Position numbers and translations under genes: made by a program. Below, in pieces: positions 1-10,930 of a stretch of 64,000 nt of DNA; within the stretch, counting starts at the first letter, position 1; every line of letters starts with the position of its first letter. The stretch comes from Selaginella tamariscina (taxonomy: Eukaryota; Streptophyta; Lycopodiopsida; Selaginellales; Selaginellaceae). The stretch covers positions 1-64,000 of the forward strand of contig PUQB01000368.1 in assembly GCA_003024785.1 (NCBI GenBank), given 5' to 3'. Below the pieces are notes generated by a model that saw only the letters and a program-made list of their open reading frames with translations, was not told the DNA's origin and did not search any database.

Positions 1-1550
1 CCGGCCCAATCGAAATCGATGAAGACCACCCGACAGGTTCCAAGGTTGTAAAGTATGTTTCCTTGCCGCAAATCGCCATGAACCATCAGAGGGAACTTTG
101 TCTGCAGTGTTTTGTAAGCCTTAACCACCTGCTGTTTGCAAACTTCCCACGCCTCTGGCTGCAGCCGATGCTCGTTAGCCTCACGGTTGCCAAGTACAGT
201 GCTGCGAGGATCCAAGACGATGAGGGGAAACCAACCATTCTCCTTGCGGAGAAACTCCATGTCTATCATGAACCAGCCACCAGGGAGTGACTCACACGTA
301 AACTGAGGAGCATAACCTTCGGCAGCCCAGCTCCGATGGATGTCGACTCCATATCTCTGAGTAAACTTGAAGACACGGCGAGACATCCCGGGCTGCTCAA
401 CTCCAAACACAAGCTGCTTGGACCGGCCAATGTTCATCACACGCAGAGTACTCGCTGCTTGTGGACGAGTGCTCTGTTCGATGGTTGCTCCCTGCTCTCG
501 CAGGGTCCTGATCTTCGACGGCCACTCCAGTTCTGATACCCTCTGTCGGCTTGGAGTCAAGGTTGTGAGATCGTGATAAAACAGAGCCAGATTCTTGACG
601 GCGTCTCCAATGGAGGCCAAGGCCCTGGACAGTGTAGACAGATGGTCGGCGTCCTGGAGAAACTTGTAGATGTGAAGAAACGGAGTGAAAGGCTGAAAAG
701 CAGGCTTGTCAATGTATCTTGCAGCTCCCCCAACTCGTATATGTGGTCCGGCCAACTCGATCACCAGAACAGGACAACACGACAACTGATAAGTCCAATG
801 CTCCTGTTCGTACAGCAGCTTCGTATGGTCGGCATAGTACTTCATGACCTCAATGAGAGTCTCTGCTCCCAACCGTTCTGCTTTCACCGCTGTCATGGCA
901 ATGGTAATCCATTCTCCAGCAATCAAAGCGTCAACCCTGATATCCGGCATGCTGCGGCCCCTGATCGAATAGGTATACCTAAGCTCCAGCCCCTGACATG
1001 CCGTCAAGAGGTAAGACTCCAAATATCGCCCAAACTGGAGCTCCCGTTGTTTCTCATCATCGAAGAAATTGCTCATCTCCATGACGTTGCTCACAAACTC
1101 CCAGTCGCTTGTCTTGAGCTCGTGAGACTTGAAGTCTGTTATATAGCCACCGAATGCATTAACTGTGAGCTCCAGCGGGAGGGCTGCAGATACTCGACAC
1201 AGATCATAAACCGGGTCGTCCCCACCCATGTAGCGCTTGATGTCACCCGCATTTGCAGCCAGGGCGGACGCCGATGGCATTTGGTCATGAATGGTGATCC
1301 AGGAACGACCTTCTGTCTGCAGGATGCATCACGTGTTAGGAATAGCATTGTTGTACAGAGAACTTACCCTGACAAGATCGTATGTCTCCCCATCGACCAG
1401 GGGAAGAATATCCACGACAGTAGCTCCATTGCACTCCAGCTCCCCCTGGTACCCCTTTCGCTTCAAATTCGCGAGAACTACAGCGGCTGTGAGACCTGGA
1501 CCCGGCAAATAGCGCAGCTCGCGGCCATGGCACATTACGGAGACCACCAT
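1..1550 (-). CDS. Nuclease-like + APH/kinase-like (Crinkler-type C-terminal module) protein, 5' part
   Basis: Two exons on the minus strand read open for about 499 codons and run off the left edge: exon 1 at 1550-1368, a phase-0 GT-AG intron at 1367-1317, exon 2 at 1316-1. Residues 1-61 look like a small N-terminal header. Residues about 140-280 carry features of a PD-(D/E)xK-like fold: a PDIRVD segment near 185, then AVKAE near 204-208, then a hydrophobic strand and a GPHIRVGGA segment near 251. The acidic residue normally just before the lysine is missing, so the nuclease may be inactive. Residues about 365-499 are kinase/APH-like, with RYGVDIHRSWAAEGYAP near 381, a catalytic-loop HGDLRQGN at 474 and a metal-binding IDFDWA at 494. 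The wording HGDLRxxN...DFDWA is typical of basidiomycete proteins and Crinkler effector modules (known family). The function in this genome and the origin are inference. The longer antisense frame on the plus strand is a shadow. Confidence 0.72.
1317..1367 (-). other. 51-nt spliceosomal intron in the kinase-like gene
   Basis: The minus strand reads AGG|GTAAGTT at the donor and TCCTGCAG|ACA at the acceptor, with a CTAAC branch-point-like motif about 25 nt before the acceptor. Removing it joins Val-Arg to Thr-Glu-Gly in frame. At 51 nt it is shorter than most plant introns and resembles fungal introns in size and branch-point form. Confidence 0.65.
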
Positions 1551-1805
1551 TTCGGAAGAACCCTAGCAATTAATGACGGCCTTAAGGTGACGTGGCAGGA
1601 TCGCATAGGTGCTATTGACTCTTAAGAAATCACCGTCGGATCTGCGATCTGACGGCAGAAACCTCAGCCAACAAAATGCACCGTCGGATTCCTTCGGATT
1701 CGTCACCTGCGTCATTCGTGTTGAGGGTTTAGGAGAACCACACTATATGTCAATGTACTTTACTTCAGACATGGCAGGATCGCAAGGAGTTCAGCTTATA
1801 GAACG
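1551..1805. other. Upstream spacer of the kinase-like gene
   Basis: This 255-bp spacer separates the minus-strand start codon from the gag remnant. I see no TATA box at a convincing distance and no coding exon. Confidence 0.4.
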
Positions 1806-2870
1806 ATGCAGCAAGCTAGGGTGAGTACCAAGATGAGGGCCCGAGGCTCCAAATCCACCCCAACAGCCACGATCGTTTTGACATCGCAAGGGATTTTGCT
1901 GGGTCATACAATCCTATCAAGCCACCCATTGGATGAGGGAATACCGTCTTGTCGAGGTATGCCACACCACAGCCGTCATGTTGGTCCCGTGAAGGGACCC
2001 TCGAGGGAGGGGTGAGGAAGGAAAAAGGTACCTGCAGGATACTGGGACATGGACTATAACACGTCTGAAGTGGAGGTCCAGATCGGAGCACCCCAGGCTC
2101 AACAAGATGTCATGGGAATCAATCTAGTGACTTTACTAGCCCACATGCTCAATCGAATGCAGGAGAGCATAGTGACAGTGACCTTACCCACATTCAAGGA
2201 GTAAAGAGTGAAGATGCAGACTAACATGTACACAAGTTTGAGCAAGTATGCGAGTTGAGAAGCGTAAGCGACAATCACAAGAAGCTGAGTGCATTCGCAT
2301 GCACTCTGGACAAAAAGGCATAGGTCTGGTAGATGCGTTTCCACGAAGCAAACAAGGGAGCTCACTAGGAAACTGCTTGAAGGGCATTTTCTAAATACCT
2401 TCCGAGAGGAAAAGAGCGAGGAAGAAGTAATCCATAAGCTAACTAGTTTGAGACAAAAGTGGGAGAGTTGGTCGATGAGTACACAATCCGCATGTTGGGG
2501 TACATCACTCAGCTAAGGGATGTCTAGATTAACTTGATCAAGAAAATGTGGTACCGAAAGGATTGTGGTCGGAAATCTGTAAGTGGATCAAGCCTATAAT
2601 GACTGGACGTTTAACAAGCTACTTCAGTACGCTAAGAAGGTAGAAAAGTGAGAAGCCGAGAGACGCCAAGAGGAAGGCACAAAACAGATCAGATGTCGAG
2701 GAAGCAAACGACACCACCTCAGACGAGGAGAACCTCTTGGATGCCCACAGGCCCACCAAAAAGGAGCGGCGGTTGGGAGCCAGAGAGCATGAGCAATCAC
2801 AATGAAGGGAGGCTCACAAGGTGGCAACACAGTAGAAGGACCTAATTGCAACCCTCACCCAGTTAAGATA
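1806..2870 (+). mobile_element. Degenerate Ty3/gypsy gag fragment
   Basis: Broken plus-strand frames encode a retrotransposon gag. They include MLNRMQESIV, HKFEQVCELRSVSDNHKKLS and a later MLGYITQLRDV..INLIKKMWY stretch. The same text recurs at 13.73-14.25 kb (+), 13.43-13.2 kb (-) and 45.0 kb (-), so this is one element family. There are several stops and frameshifts, no LTR is attached, and no protease or RT follows. It is a dead 5' fragment. Confidence 0.75.
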
Positions 2871-3325
2871 CATCGCACGTGGGTATACACACGAACATAA
2901 TACATATTACATGTGTGAATGTGTTATAAAGTACTTGTGTGAATTTAATGCGTTACATACACAGATTAAGTACATATAGATTATACATGCGTTTAACATG
3001 ATGTTTTTGATAAAGAAGCAACATACCTCCCTAGTTTGATTTAGGATTTAAACCCAATGCAAGAATTTTATTATTAAATTTTAATATTTGTATAAAAGTT
3101 TATTATTCGTATAAAAATACACAAGAAAACACACATAAAGAATTGTTGATAATCAAGCAGTTAAACATAAAATCACAAATCATTTTAGTGATTTATAAAT
3201 TATTTTAAAAAATTTATTTTTAAAAATGCAAATTATAATTTGCTCATACTTTAAAATTGTATGCATATTTGAATTTTACTTTTTAACTTGAAATGACATA
3301 GTGATATTAAAACACATTTAAAAGC

Positions 3326-3361
<36 letters not shown>

Positions 3362-3838
3362 GTATAGTATAAATTTTTAAGACATAGAAATTAAATCTAT
3401 GCACATTTTTTTAATTATTTAATATAAATTTACTCTAAACCCTAAACATAGATATGGATATGTTTTTAACAATGTGTGTTAAGTCTATAAATATTTTATG
3501 AATTATTAATAGCCTACGTTTAGTATTACATGTGTAAAGATAAGTGCCTAGAATATTTTATAGGTTAAGGGTTTTAAGAGAAATGCAAGTTTAAATTTGA
3601 AATTAATAAGGAATAAATACCTTGGATGTTATTGGATTGTTAATTAAATTCGTGATAACCAAGGAGATGCATCGAACGAGGGATAAATACCTTGGATTTT
3701 GTTAAATCATTAATTAAGCCTATGATAACTAAGGAAGATGTATCTAAGGAGGGATAAATACCTTAAACTATAAACCCTAAACACTGTTTAGTTTGAGATT
3801 TAAACCATAAACCCTAAACATAAAGCTAGATGTTAGAT
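2871..3838. other. AT-rich intergenic sequence with a (TA)n tract
   Basis: No gene is visible. There is a (TA)n run at about 3332-3358. Isolated AAACCCTAAAC motifs occur near 3434, 3765 and 3800; they resemble telomeric or telo-box words but form no array. Two related AATACCTTGGAT segments recur near 3615 and 3690. Confidence 0.5.
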
Positions 3839-5400
3839 GTCAGAGTTTTAGCCCAAAGGGCCAACACGTGGCAACACGTGGCTGCCAGGTGGCCATTTGG
3901 CGTCATCAGCCTGTGTGAGGAACGCTAAGTTTCTCAGAACAACCCCAACGACCCATAGGGTTAGACTCTAATGCCCAAGTGGACAGGAGACTTAGGGTTT
4001 AGCCTAAGTCTCCCTAGAATGTCTGCCCCCAGAACCTTGAGGGATAACCCTAGTTGACTTAGGGTTTAGCCTAAGTCTCCCTAGAGTGTCTACCCCCAAA
4101 ACCCTTGAGGGATAACCCTAGTTAACTTAGGGTTTAGCCTTAAAAGACCTAGATAGGCTCATGCCCTAACCTCATCAAGGAGACGTGTGTTCCACACATA
4201 CCCCCATGACAGAGCTAAGGCATCGTTACTTACCCCTTGAGGAATCACCCTCATCCGGGAGTACAACCCCTTTAGGGCGACAAGGGGTACCCTGAACCAC
4301 GACTAACCCCTAAGGGTTTGAGTGGCCAAGTCATACCCTAGACCTAAGGCTAGTACTTAGTAAGAACACGAGTGTGTGCCGTAGGCAGACACGAGCATTC
4401 TGATAAGCAAACTCCCTAAGGCTAGGTTTAGGATAACCCTAAGCACATGACTTTGCGAGTGCCTCACGAAAAGGCTCATGCTAAAATGTTTAGGTTGTTC
4501 AACCCTTGAATTCCAAGGAGAACACTCCCTATCCAAGTGTGCCAAGCACACCTAGTTATGAGACCTAACCTCCCTTGAGCGGATGCCCAAGGCTTAGCAC
4601 TGTAGTGCAAGCACAAGCATGTCTATTTGCTAAAGTATGCAACCCCTTGGCGACAAGCCCATGACATAACCCCAAAGGGCGTGCCTCAGGCGTTGCACCA
4701 TGTGACGTTTAGCCCAGTGTCACATCTCCATGTGACACTGCCTTCCCGATGTAGCTATCATGCCATAACCCTTAGATTCAAGAGTTGCACCCAGTGCCAT
4801 AAATGTGGCTCCTAAATGCCAACTCTAAAACCCCTTAGTGAACCCTCCAAAACTGGTAATGTGAACCTGTCAAACAAGATCCCACGCCCACAAATGGACA
4901 AGGACACGAATGTGCCTTGCTTGGCCGTGAGTGCTACACCTAGCTTGACCTGGAGGAAAAGGCTGGAGACAAGCCTCAACCTCTGCCTCTTGGAACGTGC
5001 ATTCCGACAAGACTTCCCAGGCATGGATTCGCCAATGTTAAGGGTAAGCTACCCGAAGGTGGGACGTACCCTAGCATTTGGAAGTTAGGGCGGCACAACA
5101 GAGGGTTGTGCCTTGACGACACAAGCTAGAGCTTGCACCGGGAGAAGAGTAACGAGCTCAGTCATGAACCCAGGAACCCTCACTCCTATATACTACCTTA
5201 TTTATGTGACAGAGGCCCCCCCTGTTTTCATGTTTACATAAGTGGGCTAGCACTGAAATCTCATTCCCAGAGGGAACATACTTGGTGAGTTATCCATCGA
5301 CCCTAAACCCTAACCTGTCAAACCTGGGATATTTCTAAGCATATTCGACATGTTGAACTCACCGGAACTAACCATTATTCCAATCGGGACACAGAAAACC
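3839..5400 (+). mobile_element. LTR-like repeat block (relative of 34.79-35.39 kb)
   Basis: The block starts TGTCAGAGTTTTAGCCC. Its first 700 bp align along their length with 34789-35390, in the same orientation. It holds direct repeats of 67-68 bp at 3991, 4058 and a partial copy at 4126. Near 5188 is TATATACTACC, followed by a pyrimidine-rich segment, which would fit an LTR promoter and R region. I could not place the 3' edge, a second LTR or a target duplication, so it may be a solo LTR or the edge of a lost element. Confidence 0.5.
3991..4190 (+). repeat. 67-68 bp direct repeats, two full copies plus a partial third
   Basis: The phrase CTTAGGGTTTAGCCTAAGTC begins at 3991 and 4058 and again, shortened, at 4126. 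Each copy is followed by a TCCCTAGA...TGAGGGATAACCCTAG stretch. The copies differ by a few substitutions. Confidence 0.75.
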
Positions 5401-6639
5401 AAGGTAAGAGTTTTTTAAATGGAAGTGCTAGCTTCGCCTAGAGTTTCTTGCAAATACCTAATGACACCCGGTCGGACCATCACTAGATATCCAAGTGCAT
5501 TAAGCGGGCATGTTTCTTCTACACCTAGGGCTTATTAACATAGTACAGTAGGTAACAACAGTCAATGTCCAAAGTAAAGAGGAGTCATAGTAAAAACTAT
5601 GACACTAGACCTCTGAACATTTATTTATATCGTGATCCACTCATTGGCGTGTGTATGTTGTGCATATGTGTCTCTATAAGTGCTTTAATGTGTGTGCACA
5701 TGTATATGTAAATTTTTTATTGTGTTATATATGTGTGCCAAAGAAACATTGAATTACTATGAACATATTTTAAATTATAAATAATAATATATTATTTTAT
5801 CTAATATATAGTTATATATAATTTTAATAATATATATTAATTTAATATTAATAAGGCTTAATATTGGAATATTCTTGAAATAATAAGAAAATAATTGAGA
5901 AAATCCCATTAATATAAACAAAGGTAGAATAATTACTCGAATAATTAAGAATATATACTAATTTAATTTTGATAATAAGGTTTAATATTGTAATATTCTT
6001 GGAATAATAAGAAAATAATTAAGAATATCCTATTAATATAAACAAAATGTAGAATAATTACTCGAATAATTAAGAAAATAATATTAATATACACACGGTG
6101 AATATATTTTAAATGATATATAATAATATATCATTTTATCTATTGTATAAGTATATATATTTATAATATATACTAAAATAATAAGAATGTAGAATAATTA
6201 TTAAAATTTCGTATAATTAAACAACTTGAATCACTTGTTAATGTTAAATACATTAAATGCAATTTATAAATCATTGGAATTATAAAGATATATATGTTAG
6301 AGAGTCGATTATTTGTGTTAACTCATCTTAAATTTTATTTTCTTTTCAAAAATTTAAATTTTAACATAAGTATTATCAGTCTGACATGTAAATTTGAAAA
6401 TACTTTTTAATTTCCCATTCAAATTCATATTTGGTTCTTTCTCTCTGAGGGTTCTTTTTTTTATAATTTCTCTCTTCAAATCTTTTCTTTCCTTGATAAT
6501 TACCTTAGGAGCGACACTAAATTGAGTGCTATCATTTATAAAAAAAGCACGACGCCCTCTATTCTATTTATAAATATTATAAATAAATTTAAAAATACTT
6601 ATAAAGATTCACTCTCTTACATTCTCTCTTAAAATTAAA
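5401..6639. other. AT-rich spacer with a 124-bp tandem duplication
   Basis: No gene is visible. A unit containing AATATT(G)AATATTCTT and ATAATAAGAAAATAATT begins at about 5861 and again at about 5985, a period near 124 bp. The rest is low-complexity A/T sequence. Confidence 0.6.
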
Positions 6640-7160
6640 ATTTAGAGGTTTAGAAATTCATTAGGATTGCATTATAATCCGTTAGGGATTTATCCCATTT
6701 ATGCATCCCTTTTACTTAAAATTCTTAGTTAGCCAAAATCTTAAAGAGTTTTAGATGGGTGGCAGGATTAATCTGGCCAATGCTTCTCCGCCTTTTAGAA
6801 AGGCAAAGAATTAATCATGCCTACAGCTTCTAAAATGATGAAGAGCTGGCGAAATTAATTATAAAGAGTTATGGGCGGGATTAATCCCGCCCACCATTCT
6901 AGGAGGCAGGGAAGGGGTGGCGGGATTAATCCCGCCACCCCTTCCCTGTTTTGGAAAATTGTGGGCGGGATTTATCTAGCTAACCAGTTTATGAGGCAAG
7001 GAGGCATTAGCGAGATTAATCTCGTCACCCCATTGAGATCTCTCTGAAATCTTGGCTAACTAAAAAAATTTAATTAAAGGGGATATGTGAATGGGATAAA
7101 TCCTTAATGGATTCTAGAATAATCCTAATGGATCCTAAATTCTTAAAGTAGTTTCACCAA
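6640..7160. mobile_element. Foldback (MITE-like) element with a perfect central palindrome
   Basis: The left half (about 6640-6927) is mirrored by the right half (6928 to about 7160). For example, CATTAGGATTGCATTATAATCC, GGGATTTATCCC and TTAGTTAGCCAAAAT on the left return as inverted copies near 7110, 7095 and 7055 on the right. The centre, 6907-6948, is a perfect 42-bp palindrome around GGCGGGATTAATCCCGCC. More GGCGGGATTAATCCCGCC-like words sit at 6873, 6760, 7241 and 7288. A transcript would fold into a long hairpin. No transposase ORF is inside, so this is a non-autonomous foldback or MITE-like unit (inference). Confidence 0.7.
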
Positions 7161-7189
7161 ATTGCACAAGCCAATATGTAATCACACCC

Positions 7190-7330
7190 ACCGTTTTAAG
7201 AGGTGAATTAACCTTACCAATGCTTCTCTATCTCCTAAATGGTGGGCGGGATTAATCCCGCCCTAATTCTAAGAGGCGAGGAAGCATTGGCGGGATTAAT
7301 CTCACCACCTCTTCCCCGTCGAAGAGAGTT
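7190..7330. repeat. Satellite copies of the GCGGGATTAATC palindrome module
   Basis: Just right of the foldback, the palindromic modules GGTGGGCGGGATTAATCCCGCC (7241) and a decayed TGGCGGGATTAATCTCACCA (7288) recur with spacer words shared with 6760-6960 (AAGAGGCGAGGAAGCATTGG). They look like a diverged extra copy of the central part. Confidence 0.6.
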
Positions 7331-7406
7331 GTGCCTCGATTCAGATTTTATTACATATTGCATAAACAAATATCATAAATAACACAAATATTATATATAG
7401 GACAAT

Positions 7407-10400
7407 ATGTTTAATACTGGAAATAAAGTATATCTTCTTTGGAACAACGAAATAATTGGCATTAGAACTATGGAAGTTCGAGATGATAATGTGTCATGTC
7501 ACAATATTGCCCAAGGATCTTTTGTGTACGTATGGGTGAACACCATTTGCAAGCATGTTGAGGTTCTAGAATGGAATTTGAAGAGGGTTCTCCTGTATTG
7601 TGGAATATGAATGAAGTCAAGACTGACACAAAGAATGCAAAGTCACAAACAAATATTAGTACGAATTCACAAGATGATGACTTGCCTGTTGTGATGGATG
7701 AGGTGATTCTCTTTCTTCATAAATCGAGGTTGGGAGGGGCATCATCACAACTGTAAATCCAATGAAAGCCGTATCAGAAGAGAAACTAGGGCCTACTTTG
7801 TGGGTGTAGTTGTGACAGAGGTTTCACCTAATGGCACATTGCATCATGGATCCCTCGTGAGTTGGCGAATAGCTGAATTAAGATGGCAAGATGGTTCAGC
7901 ATATCTGGGTTGGATTTCAATAATAACAACCCAGAAAGACAACCATATTTGAAGAGTTGGTCCTATAATAAGAAAAAGGCGATTCATGGGTACAGATCTG
8001 CCCCTGCAAGTTTCCAGCAAGAGGGTTAAGATGGATCCTACATCTTCGGCAAGCATTGCTAGCATTTCCACGATTGATTGCAAAGAAAAGTGTTGTCAAA
8101 TGGCAAACCGGAATGAAATTACCCAATGTAGACATGCTTTCGTATGCTCACCCAAAAGCAAAGGCATGAGTTTGTATATGCTGCACTAATGGGTGTATTG
8201 ATGGAATGGCCTTGGACACAGTTATCATAAACATCCATGGTATTTAATAAGGTGGCCATCTGCTTCAAAGCTTGGTACATATATACGGGATCCCAAAGAC
8301 CATTTACCGTCGAGGGATGAGTGGCTAGATGGAGTGCGCCTCAGTACATGGGAACACTCGCTGGTCAAAACCCGCTCTCACATTATGGCAGTAGAGATAC
8401 TCAAGGCTTTTGTGAAGCAAATGCAGAGGATGCCTCACAAATGCCAACCACAAATGCAGGGGTCAGGAAAATCTCAAGGTTTTGCCTTCAATCTACACTC
8501 AATTGAAGCTGTGTGAACATATGAACAAGTGCCTCAGTTTGATGGGGCTCCAAGCAATCTGCACTAGTACCTTCAACAACATAAGGAATATTCATTAAGG
8601 ATGTGAAGATTGCAAAACACTTTAGTTTTTCCAAGTGTGACACTTGTACATCATTGAAGGCTGTAGAGGCTTGTGCAAAAACCTTAGTGAATCACTGCCA
8701 TTCAAAGAAGATGGGAGGCCCACATGATTGCACAACAAACTTGTGGTCTCAGTACTATGCACACCGCATGCTTTCTGTGTCACGCCCATCAGAGTACCTG
8801 TGCTTGATCCATGACAAGATGGATCATTCAAAGACCCATTCCAAAGCTCTTTGCAACACCAAAGTGCCTTGGAAATGTCATGAAACTTCCGATTTCATTG
8901 ACATTGTGCTAACACATGGACACGGTTGTGATCATATGGACACTTTTCACTTCCACATTGGTCTAGCGACTCCAATTTCACTATTGGGTCTTGGCCATGT
9001 GTTTCAGAAACCTTGAAGCCCACTCAAATAAGTCCTATCAGTGATCTCAAAGTGAAGAAAAAACACCTTCAACCTTTACATAATGCTCTCATGAACACAT
9101 CTGCACTTGAGGCTACTTGGGAATATAAGAGGCATTATTAGCATCTTATACAAAAAATAGATGGCCCTGTTAAGAGTTTGGTTTAATGGAGGGATCTAGC
9201 TCAATAGTGTACATGTTCTCAACATTAAATACGCTTCCTTATCATTTGTTTTTACATATGGATAATTGTGTAGGTGAGAACAAAAATAGGTAAATCATTT
9301 TAGTTAAGGGTTTCTCAAACTCATACTTACTTTTATTTTCTAGATATGTATTAGCATACTTGTCAATGCTTGTTGCGAAAGGTGTGTTTGAGACAATCAT
9401 GCTCAGTTTCCTTATGGTTGGTCACATTCATGAAGATATTGATGCGTTCTTTAACAAGGTTCCAACTTTATAAAAAGGACAAGTGCATTTACCTTACCGT
9501 ATATAATGAATCTTTTTGAAAATTGCATCTCCAAAAAAAGTTGTGCTTTGCTTGTGACTGAGGTGCCATACTTTAAAAAGTTTTTCAGGAGTATATCAAA
9601 GAAGAGAGCGATTCTTTACTGATCACCTTGTCCATACAATTCTTTTTCTCCATAAGAGATGGTATATCTATTATTCAATATAAGTTACGGCCATCAGAGC
9701 AAGAGTGGTTACCAAAAGAGGCTTAATGCTCTTCAAAATTGGAGAGGATGGAAAGCCACTTCTCCTAGAAGGATAACCAAACCCTATTCCATTGATGCCC
9801 AACTCAAGGAACAAGAGGTTATTATTGATGGCATCAAAAAATATGTGATATGGGTTCAAAAATCGATGCAAAGAATTCTGATAAGGCAACTAGTTATTTA
9901 GAACTATATAAGCATGTGGTCGAATATTGGGAAACTATTGTTTGAGAGTTAGAAGGGCTATTGTCACAAGTACATAATTACAACAGCTTTTTGGCCTAAA
10001 ACAAGGTGGCGAGAGGAATTGAAATGACATTAATGAGCAGACGACAGAAGCCAGTATGATGTGGAAGTGCAAACCCCACACTTTGTTGAACAAAGGAAAA
10101 AAACTTAAACCATATGATTGCTGCAAGGATCTTCAAAAAACTGATGATTGTCTCATTACTCCAGATGTTATATAACCAACTTATTTGGATGGGTCAAATT
10201 GTCGACACACCTGAAGTTATAATAAAAACAGTATGGTAATGTTACATGGTTCAAATCACAAAAAAGAACATGAAAAGGAGAGCGAAAATATAATGGACCT
10301 AAAGAAAACATGGTTTCCTAATAAAAAAGACCCAGCATGTTTTATAAATGTTAAATCCATTCAATATAGGTGGATATCAAAAGCATTGATAAAGTCACGA

Positions 10401-10420
10401 TTAACAAAACTGTAAGAGAA
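7407..10420 (+). mobile_element. Decayed DNA transposon with DDE-type (DUF7869-like) transposase remnants
   Basis: Plus-strand fragments line up in order. An N-terminal portion with GNKVYLLW lies at 7407-7750. A region at 8603-9016 carries CDTC, an EYLCLIHDKMDHSKT motif and a HGHG motif. The region at 9090-9480 reads as MDNCVGENKN-like and VGHIHEDIDAFFNKV once frameshifts are ignored. A basic C-terminal ORF lies at 9659-9901. The pattern IHDKMDH...MDNC..ENK...GHxHEDID matches a transposase-like family that I recall from early-diverging plants and animals (family name given with moderate certainty). Frameshifts and stops break every section, so it is dead. Terminal repeats were not found. Confidence 0.55.
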
Positions 10421-10930
10421 TGTATGTTTTCTGAAGCTTAAAGCAATTATAAAATTATAAAATATATATATTTAATATTCATAATATTATAAACTCTTTA
10501 ATAATAGTACCAAATTGTTTACTTAACTATATAAATTTATAAAAAGATATGGAAGATTGACTATATAGGATTTGTATATTATATATATATATATATATAT
10601 TATTAGAACAAATTTTTAATTAATGTTATATTTAAATATTAATATTTTAATAACAACATCAATATTTATATAATGTACCTTTATGCTCTTTAATAATTTT
10701 ATATTAGGCAATATAATATATTATATTTAATACCTTCTACTTTTATAATGTTATTAATTTTTGTCAAAATGCTATAATTTTTAAAGGGTCAAATACAAAA
10801 TATAATGTTCTAAAGAATATTCTGTCAAACATATATTCTAAAGAATATTCTTTAATATTAGAAAATGCTAATTAAATAACTAAAATTGGTAATTTCTAAG
10901 AAATGGGACTATAGACATGTCCATTTTAGT
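10421..10930. other. AT-rich spacer
   Basis: No gene is visible. There is a (TA)n run near 10580-10600. The motif TCTAAAGAATATTCT occurs twice near 10810-10850. Confidence 0.5.

Noticed and set aside
573..1625. A 350-codon open frame on the plus strand
   Set aside because: It is the antisense of the kinase-like gene, whose minus-strand frame carries real motifs and a spliceable intron; the plus-strand protein has none.
3430..3840. AAACCCTAAAC words suggesting an interstitial telomere
   Set aside because: They are isolated, not in tandem, and embedded in A/T-rich and LTR-like sequence.
6740..7330. Regularly recurring GCGGGATTAATC palindromes, resembling a CRISPR array
   Set aside because: The host is a plant, the units are parts of a mirrored foldback, spacing is irregular, and the intervening text is itself repeated.
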